The translations under genes and the position numbers were made by a program. A stretch of DNA of 20,961 nt from CAKTOF01 sp964544345. GTDB taxonomy: Bacteria > Bacillota > Clostridia > Oscillospirales > Oscillospiraceae. Shown here in pieces: positions 7,283-13,820 of the stretch. The stretch's first letter is position 1; every line of letters begins with the position of its first letter. The stretch is from positions 1 through 20,961 of the forward strand of contig CAZJBT010000021.1 in assembly GCA_964544345.1 (NCBI GenBank). Direction: 5' to 3'. The notes beneath the pieces were generated by a model, which did not search any database, was not told the origin of the DNA, and saw only the letters and a list, made by a program, of their open reading frames with translations.

Positions 7283-7330
7283 ATGAAATCTGTACGACAA
7301 AGCCGTCTGAAGGTGTATCGCCGCCCCTGA
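7283..7330 (+). CDS. Possible 15-residue basic peptide upstream of the protease
   Basis: ATG 7283 follows AAAGGAG (7268-7274) by 8 nt and directly follows the promoter at 7199-7226. The frame MKSVRQSRLKVYRRP ends at TGA 7328-7330. It carries six Arg/Lys and no acidic residues. The ribosome binding site is as good as those of real genes here, so it is probably translated. It could be a leader peptide or the start of a lost gene: the same frame stays open from 7331 to the TAA at 7499-7501 once that single TGA is passed. No family recognised. Confidence 0.35.
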   Translation: MKSVRQSRLKVYRRP

Positions 7331-7409
7331 TGTACAGGAAGCCTGTTTTGGCATTGCAAGATGTTGGAAGTTAAAGATATGCTGTACACAGAGAATCAGG
7401 AGGGTAACG

Positions 7410-7508
7410 ATGAAGAAAGTGAAACATCTTGTTGCGTCTGTACTTACAATAGCATTGCTGATGTCGATTTAGATTCCGGCATCTGCGTAGACACTGGATA
7501 ACGAACAA
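7410..7508 (+). pseudogene. Signal-peptide region of the serine protease, interrupted by two in-frame TAG codons
   Basis: ATG 7410 follows a perfect AGGAGG (7398-7403) at 6 nt and opens a typical Sec signal peptide, MKKVKHLVASVLTIALLMSI. The frame then meets TAG at 7470-7472, continues as IPASA, meets a second TAG at 7488-7490, and continues TLDNEQ straight into the protease body with no shift. Replacing both TAG by CAG gives a normal signal peptide ending in ASA before Gln, an ideal signal peptidase I site. Both stops are therefore one C-to-T change away from Gln. This is the original 5' end of the protease gene, now broken unless the ambers are read through. Confidence 0.8.
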
Positions 7509-8618
7509 ATGCTTGCCGGTGGGATAAATGAGGATGTCGCCGCTATGATGCTTGAACAGGAGGGCGCAGTCCGTGCGCACAGGCTTTTGATCAGCAGCTT
7601 TGACTGGGACGAAGAAAACAACGACTATGACTACCCGGATCATTATGGCGGAGACTATATCTCGGACAATGTGTTAATGATTCAACTGGTGAATCCCACA
7701 GAAGCAGACTATGCGTATTATACTGAACTGTTGGAAGATTATGAGGAGCATATTGATTTTGAAGAAGTCAATTACAGTTATAACTTCTTGCAGGCGGCAA
7801 GCGAGGACGCGTTTGAAGAGCTGAATGATGAGCTGGAGATTACAGGTTATGGCGTGCGTATGTCGCAAAACAGCGTTATCTTATATGTGGAACCGAATTC
7901 CTTGACTGTGACGGCGAGCATACAGGATGAAGCAGGAACAAACACAGACAACTTGGATTTGCCGGAATACATTCAGATTCAAGAAAGCGAGACAGGTAAC
8001 ACTGAGGTAACTTTGTATGGTGGTGATACAATTTGTTCTTCTACATCTAATTGGTTTACGTTAGGGGCGTGCGGCTCATATAATGGCTCGGTTGCTATTG
8101 TGACATGCGGTCATGGCCGCACCGTTGGTCAAACAATTTATTATGGCAAACAAACAATAACAACATCGATTGGGACGGTGCAAAAGACGAATTATGCAAA
8201 CAATCTTTATGGAGACTATTCAATTGTCACGGTTAGTTCATCACATACATTGTCAAAATACATCAGGAATGCTGCGGGATATGTATTGATCAATACATAT
8301 GATGAAGACCCCGCAGAAGGAACTATTGTAAGCAAATATGGAGCAACTACGTATTATTCAACGGGAGAAATTTCTGGGACTAATATCACAAAGAGCATGG
8401 ATGGCGTTTTGGTAAAAGGTTTGACAGAAGTTGAACTGTCCGGAAGTTACACCTCAGCAGATGGTGACAGTGGTGGTCCGTACTATTATTATGATAGCAG
8501 TCAAGGCTATGTATTTTGTGGTGTTCATAGTGGTAGCTTAGAGTCAGATCATTCAATTACTTATTTCACTCCGTACAAATACATTTTGAGAAATGGTGGT
8601 TTTACTGTTGCGTCATAA
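7509..8618 (+). CDS. S1-family (chymotrypsin/streptogrisin-like) serine protease with pro-region; 5' end disrupted
   Basis: The open part runs from Met codon 7509, numbered 1 here, which has no ribosome binding site; the true start is ATG 7410, cut off by two TAG codons. Residues about 1-145 look like a pro-region (acidic, ending SVILYVEPNSLTV). The catalytic domain has the S1 triad in order: His202 (VTCGHGRTVG), Asp236 (YGDYSIV) and Ser321 (SADGDSGGPYYYY). The layout matches secreted bacterial proteases made as zymogens. Cys176, Cys188, Cys200 and Cys337 may form disulfides. The gene is markedly AT-rich and rich in Tyr/Asn/Thr, unlike its GC-rich neighbours, which suggests horizontal transfer. 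The body is intact and its catalytic residues are kept, so inactivation, if real, is recent. The 3' end overlaps the next lipoprotein gene by 26 nt. Confidence 0.82.
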   Translation: MLAGGINEDVAAMMLEQEGAVRAHRLLISSFDWDEENNDYDYPDHYGGDYISDNVLMIQLVNPTEADYAYYTELLEDYEEHIDFEEVNYSYNFLQAASEDAFEELNDELEITGYGVRMSQNSVILYVEPNSLTVTASIQDEAGTNTDNLDLPEYIQIQESETGNTEVTLYGGDTICSSTSNWFTLGACGSYNGSVAIVTCGHGRTVGQTIYYGKQTITTSIGTVQKTNYANNLYGDYSIVTVSSSHTLSKYIRNAAGYVLINTYDEDPAEGTIVSKYGATTYYSTGEISGTNITKSMDGVLVKGLTEVELSGSYTSADGDSGGPYYYYDSSQGYVFCGVHSGSLESDHSITYFTPYKYILRNGGFTVAS

Positions 8619-9120
8619 AATGCTTGCGTTCATGTTTGCGGCTTTGTTCGGCCTTGCTTTGTTGGGTTGTACAAAGGAAGAACCGCGCGTCCCCACGGTG
8701 GGCGAGGCGTCGGAGACGGTGCTGACGGAGAATTGCGGCGTTCAAATCGAAGCGGATGCTTCCTCCATTCCATGTGACCAACTGTCCGGTACGTTCACGC
8801 TGACCAATCGGTCGGACGAGACGTATTATGGCGGCACCAGCGATTTTTACATGGAGGTCTTCAACGGCGGGCAGTGGTGCGATCTGACGCCCGCGCCGGG
8901 CAGCGAAAACTTTGGTTCTGCTGGCCTCGGGCTGATTCTGCAGCCGGGAGAAAGCGGACAGGTCACATACAACTGGGAGTGGTACGGCACGCAGTTTGAC
9001 CCCGGCACATACCGCGTCATTACAGAAGTCTGGTACGGGGATCGTGCGATTGTCAGCGAGGACGCCGTTGTGGAACGGATTGCTGCGGAATTCACGATTG
9101 TGGAAGGTGCATCCGAATGA
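8593..9120 (+). CDS. Lipoprotein with Ig-like beta domain (paralogue 1)
   Basis: A surface lipoprotein of about 175 residues. The N-terminus has Arg-His-Lys followed by a hydrophobic stretch ending LALLGC, the lipobox. The start is uncertain: ATG 8593 overlaps the protease end, TTG 8608 and ATG 8620 are in frame, and no strong ribosome binding site decides; coupling to the protease stop at 8616-8618 is possible. The mature part begins PTVGEASETVLTE and has an Ig-like sandwich pattern: FTLTNRSDETYYGG, MEVFNGGQWCDLTPAPGS, LQPGESGQVTYNWEWYG, FDPGTYRVITEVWY, AAEFTI. This resembles the Ig-like domain common in Firmicutes lipoproteins (possibly Big_14); the family name is inference. A paralogue lies at 11238-11729. 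Its stop overlaps the next start (ATGA, 9117-9120), so the two are translationally coupled. Confidence 0.8.
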   Translation: MVVLLLRHKMLAFMFAALFGLALLGCTKEEPRVPTVGEASETVLTENCGVQIEADASSIPCDQLSGTFTLTNRSDETYYGGTSDFYMEVFNGGQWCDLTPAPGSENFGSAGLGLILQPGESGQVTYNWEWYGTQFDPGTYRVITEVWYGDRAIVSEDAVVERIAAEFTIVEGASE

Positions 9121-9980
9121 AACGGAACGTCTTGATCCTGCCTGCGATCCTGCTGTGCCTTGCCGTATCCGGCTGCGCGGACGATACCCCGGAAAACCAG
9201 GTGCTGACTGAATCGATTTACGACCCGATCTCTCTGGAAGAAGCGGTTGCGGACAGCACCTGCGCCGTGGTCGGAGCGTATCAGGACGTCACATATTTTG
9301 ACAGCTATGTATATTACTGCTTCGCCGTGGAAGAGGTGCTCTACGGCGCAGTCGATGAGTCGGCGCTCAACGTCTATGCGCTGCGCGATTACGTGGATAT
9401 GAGCGGCGTCTATGAAGCGGGCGAGTTGTACATTCTGATCCTGACAAAGGCGGATCGCACGATCTACGACACGGAGGACTACTATATCCCGCCCTGTTCC
9501 CAGGCCATGATGCCGGTGAACGGGCCGTATCTCATGTATGGGGAGGAGGTCTCCAGCCCGGACGGACAGCCGTTTGCCGACTATCTCTGCGCGCTGTGGG
9601 AGCAGGTCGGAACGGCCGCGCAGCCGGCGGAGGCGTCTGAATCCATATCCTATGAGACTGACGCGGAGGAGATCGCCGCCGAGGCCGACTTTATCGGCTA
9701 TGTTACGATCCAATCGCTCGACCATGAGGGCGAGATGAATGTCGATGTGTTTGTTGCCACTGTTACGGAGCTTTATAAGGGCGGCGATTTGAACACGTGC
9801 AGCGACGGCACCATTCTGCTCTCGCTGAAAAAGGGCGCCGCCGAGGTGGGGGAGACCTATTTTATCGCCTTTGACCAGGTCGACGAGTACTCGGTGATCT
9901 ACACGCAGACCACGCTGACAAGCGTCATTGCCGCCGACGAGCTGAGCGCCATCGACGAGATCACAGCGCTGCTCGGCTGA
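9117..9980 (+). CDS. Lipoprotein with two tandem related beta domains, function unknown
   Basis: A 287-residue lipoprotein: signal MKRNVLILPAILLCLAV, lipobox VSGC with Cys20 as anchor. The mature protein contains two similar segments. Segment A (about 41-112) has EEAVADSTCAVVGA, FAVEEVLYG and YEAGELYILIL. Segment B (about 184-252) has EEIAAEADFIGYV, FVATVTELYKG and AEVGETYFIAF. They share the order Glu-Glu-x-Ala-x-x-Ala, Phe-x-Val, Glu-(Val/Leu)-(Leu/Tyr)-(Tyr/Lys)-Gly and Gly-Glu-x-Tyr, so an internal duplication is likely. The pattern recalls small beta-barrel NTR/TIMP-like modules, but this is only a guess. ATG 9117 overlaps the previous stop by 4 nt and follows a GGAAGGTG-like site. About 100 nt with no feature I can name separates it from the next gene. 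Confidence 0.8.
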   Translation: MKRNVLILPAILLCLAVSGCADDTPENQVLTESIYDPISLEEAVADSTCAVVGAYQDVTYFDSYVYYCFAVEEVLYGAVDESALNVYALRDYVDMSGVYEAGELYILILTKADRTIYDTEDYYIPPCSQAMMPVNGPYLMYGEEVSSPDGQPFADYLCALWEQVGTAAQPAEASESISYETDAEEIAAEADFIGYVTIQSLDHEGEMNVDVFVATVTELYKGGDLNTCSDGTILLSLKKGAAEVGETYFIAFDQVDEYSVIYTQTTLTSVIAADELSAIDEITALLG

Positions 9981-10082
9981 GCGCACCGACCCTTCGGCAG
10001 AGCAAGCAATGCGTGGACGGCAGTGAGCGATTCATTTGCCGAATGATGTTGAAACCGGTTCGTAGGAGAAAAGAGGGGGCGT

Positions 10083-11207
10083 ATGATTTTGCGAGGAAAA
10101 AGGAAGTTGGCTGCATTTGCCTTGGCCGCTGCGGTGATCCTGCTCGCCGCGATCTCCGCGTCTGCGTTTGAGCCGGAGGAAACGGGGCCGTTCGGCGATG
10201 TGAAGCCGGGGCAGACGGCGAACGAGCGGCTGTCGCAGCTTTATGCCAAGCAGCGCAAGGAGCTGTATTATTATGGCGGCATCAATACAGGACTGTTCGT
10301 CTATGCGCCGGATTCCCCGTATCCGTACGAGCCGGAGGATGATCTGCACGCGATGGCGTGGGACTATTTTGAAAGCCTTGAAAACATGCCGAATACCATG
10401 GTGATCTTCTATTCGGCCTATACAAATGAGTGCGCTGCCGCATATGGCGCAAATGTCGCGGAGCTGCTGTCGGCGGAGGATATTGCCGCCGTGGAAGCGG
10501 CGTTTACCGCGCCGGACGGCAGCGATCCGTATGTCCATGTCTGCAATGGCTTCAAACAGCTCCTGATCCGTGTCTTTGACGGCGGAGACCTCACATATCC
10601 GGCATATTCCTATATCGCCGAGTCTCTGCGCGACCCGGCCTCGATCCCCGACAGCGCGCCGCTGCCGGACTCGCGGCTGCTTATGGAGCTGGAGAAAACG
10701 GAAGAGACGCAGCTTGTCTATCTCGCCAATGAGATCGGGCGCTGCGCCGGGCTGTCTGTCGACGTGCTGATCACGGCGGCAGGGGACGCTTCGCTCACCG
10801 AGCTTGCGGAGAGCTATCGCACAAATGAGTTTGACGACGATCCGGAGACGACGGTCATTCTCGCCTACGCTTTGGACACGGGCGAGAGCTGCTTCCTTGC
10901 CGATGAGCGCATCCTGGCACAGCTTCCGGCCGACGCGGACGAGCGCATTGCCGCCGCTCTGTCCGACGCGGCAGACAGCGGGTTCGCCCGCGCCCTTGCC
11001 GGGCTGGAGGAGCTTGCACGGATCCTCTTTGCCGATGGAACGCGGGAGTACGGTGCGTTTTCCGGTGTTGCGCTTGCGCTCGATCCGGATGCGTTTGCAG
11101 AACCGTCCGGAACGCCCGCTGCAATGTGGGCTGCGCTGGCTGTTGTGCTGCTCGCCGCGGCGCTGCTTGCCGTCTGCCTGCGCATGCGGAAAAAGCGCGT
11201 CGGATAA
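10083..11207 (+). CDS. Membrane-anchored extracellular protein with TPM (YgcG)-like domain
   Basis: A 374-residue protein with an N-terminal signal peptide (MILRGKRKLAAFALAAAVILLAAISASA, cut probably after residue 28) and a C-terminal membrane helix (about 346-366, LAVVLLAAALLAV) ended by LRMRKKRVG, so most of it lies outside the cell. Residues about 230-330 resemble a TPM domain: ANEIGRCAGLSVDVLITAAG, TTVILAYALDTGESCFLADE, and LAQLPADADERIAAAL. The preceding part (about 50-170) has a similar rhythm (AMAWDYFESLENMPNTMVIFY) and may be a second, diverged copy. TPM proteins of the YgcG type are membrane-associated; their activity is poorly defined. ATG 10083 is only a few nt after GAGGGGG (10073-10079); TTG 10089 would have better spacing. 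It is 30 nt upstream of the second Ig-like lipoprotein gene. Confidence 0.72.
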   Translation: MILRGKRKLAAFALAAAVILLAAISASAFEPEETGPFGDVKPGQTANERLSQLYAKQRKELYYYGGINTGLFVYAPDSPYPYEPEDDLHAMAWDYFESLENMPNTMVIFYSAYTNECAAAYGANVAELLSAEDIAAVEAAFTAPDGSDPYVHVCNGFKQLLIRVFDGGDLTYPAYSYIAESLRDPASIPDSAPLPDSRLLMELEKTEETQLVYLANEIGRCAGLSVDVLITAAGDASLTELAESYRTNEFDDDPETTVILAYALDTGESCFLADERILAQLPADADERIAAALSDAADSGFARALAGLEELARILFADGTREYGAFSGVALALDPDAFAEPSGTPAAMWAALAVVLLAAALLAVCLRMRKKRVG

Positions 11208-11237
11208 AACCTGACCGCTTGAAAGGGAGAAATCTCC

Positions 11238-11729
11238 ATGAAAAGAGCAAGCCTGATCCGATCCGCGATCCTACTGTGCCTTGCCCTATCCGGCTGCGCA
11301 GAGGAAGCGCCGCGCATTCCCACGGTGGGCGAGGCGTCAGAGACGGTGCTGACGGAGCACCCGGCTGTGGCGCTGGAGACGACGGAAGCGTCCTATCCGG
11401 TTGATGTGCAGACCATTACAGTGCGGTTTACCAATTCGGCGGAGGAATTCTATGGCTGCGGGCGGCACTACAAGCTGGAGGTTTTCAGCGGCGGAGTGTG
11501 GTGTGATCTGACGCCTGCGCCGGGCGGCAGCTTAGACCATACCAGCGAGGAGATCATGCTTAATACCGGCGAGCCGGTCGAGATCACGCATTATCTGGAA
11601 TCTTACGGGACGCGGTTTGACCCCGGCACATACCGCGTCGTATCCAAAGTCCATGTTCTGGATATGCCAGAGGAGCGGGAAACGATCGCTGCGGAATTCA
11701 CGATCACGGATCCGGAATCAGACAAATAA
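11238..11729 (+). CDS. Lipoprotein with Ig-like beta domain (paralogue 2)
   Basis: A 163-residue lipoprotein. The signal, MKRASLIRSAILLCLALSGC with Cys20 as anchor, is nearly the same as that of the 9117 gene, while the mature part (PTVGEASETVLTE, VWCDLTPAPGG, FDPGTYRVV, IAAEFTI) matches the 8593 gene. It thus looks like a mosaic of two neighbours. DNA identity is high in blocks: 11319-11357 against 8692-8730 (one mismatch in 39), 11616-11639 against 8995-9018 (24 identical), and 11265-11299 against 9144-9178 (two mismatches in 35). ATG 11238 follows AAAGGGAG at a good distance. It ends the secreted-protein block just before a terminator. Function unknown; an extracellular binding or adhesion role is a guess. 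Confidence 0.82.
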   Translation: MKRASLIRSAILLCLALSGCAEEAPRIPTVGEASETVLTEHPAVALETTEASYPVDVQTITVRFTNSAEEFYGCGRHYKLEVFSGGVWCDLTPAPGGSLDHTSEEIMLNTGEPVEITHYLESYGTRFDPGTYRVVSKVHVLDMPEERETIAAEFTITDPESDK

Positions 11730-11733
11730 ACAG

Positions 11734-11768
11734 CCGGCGCGCCGCTTACACAGCGGCGCGCCGGTTTT
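11734..11768. terminator. Bidirectional terminator closing the secreted-protein block
   Basis: A perfect 12-bp stem (11734-11745 with 11753-11764) around a 7-nt loop is followed by TTTT on the plus strand and a T-rich CTGTTTATTT on the minus strand. It lies between two converging genes, ending at 11729 (+) and 11775 (-), and can serve both. Confidence 0.88.
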
Positions 11769-11774
11769 GCGCTG

Positions 11775-12692
11775 TTAAATTTCCCAGGTGCGCGGTTCGG
11801 GGGTCTTGATGGTCATTTCGGGACTTTTGACAATGACCTTGGTGTTCGGCGGGATGGAGCTGGTGATGAACGCGCTGCCGCCGATCACCGAGTCGTGGCC
11901 GATCACCGTGTCGCCGCCGAGGATCGACGCGTTGGAGTAGATCGTGACGTTGTCCTCGATGGTCGGGTGGCGCTTGACGCCGGAGAGCTGATGCCCCAGC
12001 AGCGTGGAGAGCGCGCCGAGCGTCACACCCTGGTAGAGCTTGACGTGGTCGCCGATCGTCGTCGTCTCGCCGATGACGATGCCGGTGCCGTGATCCATGA
12101 AGAAGTATTCGCCGATGGTGGCGCCGGCGTTGATGTCGATGCCGGTACGGCTGTGCGCGTGCTCGGTCATGATCCGCGGGATGAACGGCACATGCTGGAC
12201 GTACAGCTCGTGCGCAAAGCGGTAGACGAAGATGGCGAACAGGCCGGGGTAGGAGAAGATGACCTCCTCCTTGCTCTGCGCGGCGGGGTCGCCGTCGAAG
12301 GCGGCCTGTACGTCCTTGAGCAGCAGGTTCTGGATATCGGGCAGCCGGTCAAAGAACTGCACGCAGATCTCCTCGGCGCGCCGCTCGATCTCCTCGGGCG
12401 TGCGCGCGTCGGGAGCCTGATAGCTCAGCGCGGCACAGAGCTGTCCGTGCAGCGCGGTTTTCAGCTCCGTGAGCGTACTGCCGATGAAGTAGTCCGGGCT
12501 GGAGCCGTCGAGATTTTCGCTGCCGAAGTAACCGGGAAACATCAGCCGGCGCAGTCCGCGGATGATGCTCGTGATGACAGAGCGGTTCGGAAACGTCAGG
12601 CCGGGCTTGGTGAAAAAGATCTCCTCCGCCTCGTAGTTCTTGGCGATGCGCCGGACGAGCTGCGGAAGCTGGGTGTGGAAGGCCGGTTCCAT
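11775..12692 (-). CDS. cysE: Serine O-acetyltransferase (long CysE/EpsC-type)
   Basis: Catalyses acetyl transfer from acetyl-CoA to L-serine, giving O-acetylserine for cysteine synthesis. The C-terminal half is a left-handed beta-helix of hexapeptide repeats: HSRTGIDINAGATIGEYFFMDHGTGIVIGET, then VKLYQGVTLGAL and VTIYSNASILGGDTVIGHDSVIGGSAF. Asp186 and His201 match the catalytic pair of E. coli CysE. At 305 residues it is longer than E. coli CysE and fits the long form often annotated EpsC in anaerobes. ATG 12692 is chosen because AAAGGAG lies just upstream; the extension to 12728 overlaps the previous gene. It follows the phosphoribosyltransferase gene by 32 nt, likely in one operon. No O-acetylserine sulfhydrylase gene is seen in the window. 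Confidence 0.93.
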   Translation of the reverse strand: MEPAFHTQLPQLVRRIAKNYEAEEIFFTKPGLTFPNRSVITSIIRGLRRLMFPGYFGSENLDGSSPDYFIGSTLTELKTALHGQLCAALSYQAPDARTPEEIERRAEEICVQFFDRLPDIQNLLLKDVQAAFDGDPAAQSKEEVIFSYPGLFAIFVYRFAHELYVQHVPFIPRIMTEHAHSRTGIDINAGATIGEYFFMDHGTGIVIGETTTIGDHVKLYQGVTLGALSTLLGHQLSGVKRHPTIEDNVTIYSNASILGGDTVIGHDSVIGGSAFITSSIPPNTKVIVKSPEMTIKTPEPRTWEI

Positions 12693-12724
12693 TTGTGTTG
12701 CTCCTTTCAAAGCGGTGGGGCGGA

Positions 12725-13279
12725 TCATTCGATGGGCGTGCCGTCCGGGTGAAACAGCGGCAGCTTTTCGAGATAGAGGATGTCGCTGCGCGTCTGTGCG
12801 TCGCCCTCGGCCAGGATGGCCATGCGGCCTGCGATGAGGCCGCCGGCCTTCTCCACGAGCGCTTCGAGCGCCGCGAGGGATTCGCCGGTCGAGATCACGT
12901 CGTCGACGATGAGGATGCGCTTGCCGCGCATCAGCTCGGCGTCAGCGGCGTCCAAATACAGGTGCTGTGTCCTGGCGGTCGTGATCGACTGCACTGCGAC
13001 CTCAAACACGCCGGTCATGTACAGCTTCGCACCTTTGCGTGCGAGAAAATATTTGTTTTGCCCGGACTGGCGCGCCATTTCATGGATGAGCGGGATGCCT
13101 TTGGCCTCAGCGGTGAGCAGATAGTCGTATTCCGGCGCTTTTTTGAGCAGCGCGCCGGCCGCGGCTACTGTCAGCTCCACGTCGCCGAAGATCACAAAAG
13201 CGCCGATGGAAACAGAATCGTTCAGCGGACAGATCGGGAGGTCGCGCTGAAGCCCCGCGATTGTCATGGTGTAATGCAC
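12725..13279 (-). CDS. Purine phosphoribosyltransferase-like protein (apt/xpt type)
   Basis: A 184-residue type I phosphoribosyltransferase, expected to link a purine base to PRPP, or to act as a regulator with that fold. The PRPP-binding motif is RILIVDDVISTGES (residues 121-134), and the upstream TAEAKGIPLIHEMAR (56-70) is also typical. The base specificity cannot be decided: the VDDVISTGES loop differs from classic adenine (VDDLLATGGT) and xanthine (VDDFLANGQA) enzymes. The start is GTG 13279, 7 nt after AGGGGAG; the in-frame ATG at 13267 is too far from that site. It is the first gene of the operon with serine acetyltransferase, driven from the promoter at 13315-13342. Confidence 0.87.
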   Translation of the reverse strand: MHYTMTIAGLQRDLPICPLNDSVSIGAFVIFGDVELTVAAAGALLKKAPEYDYLLTAEAKGIPLIHEMARQSGQNKYFLARKGAKLYMTGVFEVAVQSITTARTQHLYLDAADAELMRGKRILIVDDVISTGESLAALEALVEKAGGLIAGRMAILAEGDAQTRSDILYLEKLPLFHPDGTPIE

Positions 13280-13314
13280 TGCAAAGCTCCCCTTTTTTTC
13301 ATTTGGATACGTAT

Positions 13315-13342
13315 ATTATAGAGCAGCCCGCAGAAAAGTCAA
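13315..13342 (-). promoter_or_regulatory. Promoter of the phosphoribosyltransferase-serine acetyltransferase operon
   Basis: On the minus strand TTGACT (13337-13342), a 16-nt spacer and a perfect TATAAT (13315-13320) precede the GTG start at 13279 by about 35 nt. Confidence 0.75.
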
Positions 13343-13393
13343 ATGTATTGCGCGGCGGTTCGCGGTATATACTATGTGAAAAGGAGTGATATG

Positions 13394-13819
13394 ATGCAGG
13401 AATGTGAACTGCTGAACTCGATCTCGCGCAGCGCGCAGATGGGATGCGCGGGCATTCTCGCAGTGATCGGGCGCACGGACGACGGAGACTTCCGCATGGC
13501 GCTGCAGGGTCAGCTCGCCGAATATAACAAGATCCAGACCGAGGCGAAGAGCTTGCTCGACCGGCGCGGCGGCGTAAAAAAGGATCTGCCCGAGGCGGCG
13601 CGGCGCAGCGCGCAGTGGCTTGCGCGGGCGCGGACGGCGTTCGGCGGCTCGTGCTCGCGCATCGCGGGAATGATGATCGAGGGCAACACGAAGGGCATGG
13701 TCAAGAGCCTGCGCAACCTCCGCGCGTACCGCGGCGACGATCTCCAGACCGCGACGCTCGCGCGCCGGCTGCTCGAGACGGAGCTGGCCAATATCGAGCA
13801 AATGAAGCCATATCTGTAA
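13394..13819 (+). CDS. Conserved helical protein, ferritin-like/DUF2383-type four-helix bundle
   Basis: About 141 residues, almost wholly helical: ECELLNSISRSAQMGCAGILAVIG, FRMALQGQLAEYNKIQTEAKSLL, AQWLARARTAFGG with SRIAGMMIEGNTKGMVKSLRNL, and TLARRLLETELANIEQMKPYL. This four-helix layout and the 'QMG', 'MMIEGNTKG' and 'LLETE..NIE.MK' positions match a family of uncharacterised cytoplasmic proteins widespread in Clostridia, related to ferritin-like DUF2383 proteins (from memory, not searched). Two adjacent ATGs occur, 13391 and 13394; I favour 13394 because AAGGAG (13381-13386) is then 7 nt away. The MATE gene follows after 76 nt containing a probable promoter. Function unknown. Confidence 0.75.
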   Translation: MQECELLNSISRSAQMGCAGILAVIGRTDDGDFRMALQGQLAEYNKIQTEAKSLLDRRGGVKKDLPEAARRSAQWLARARTAFGGSCSRIAGMMIEGNTKGMVKSLRNLRAYRGDDLQTATLARRLLETELANIEQMKPYL

Positions 13820-13820
13820 A

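Noticed and set aside
7361..7501. A 46-codon frame rich in Cys near its end (SCCVCT...), resembling a small modified-peptide precursor
   Set aside because: It has no ribosome binding site and overlaps, in another frame, the well-supported signal peptide beginning at 7410, which has a perfect AGGAGG. No peptide-modifying enzyme or dedicated exporter is near.
7410..7508. Genome-wide use of TAG as a Gln codon
   Set aside because: pgeF (2206-2208) and the XpaC-like gene (3910-3912) end in TAG at exactly the family's expected C-termini, and no other gene here has internal TAG codons.
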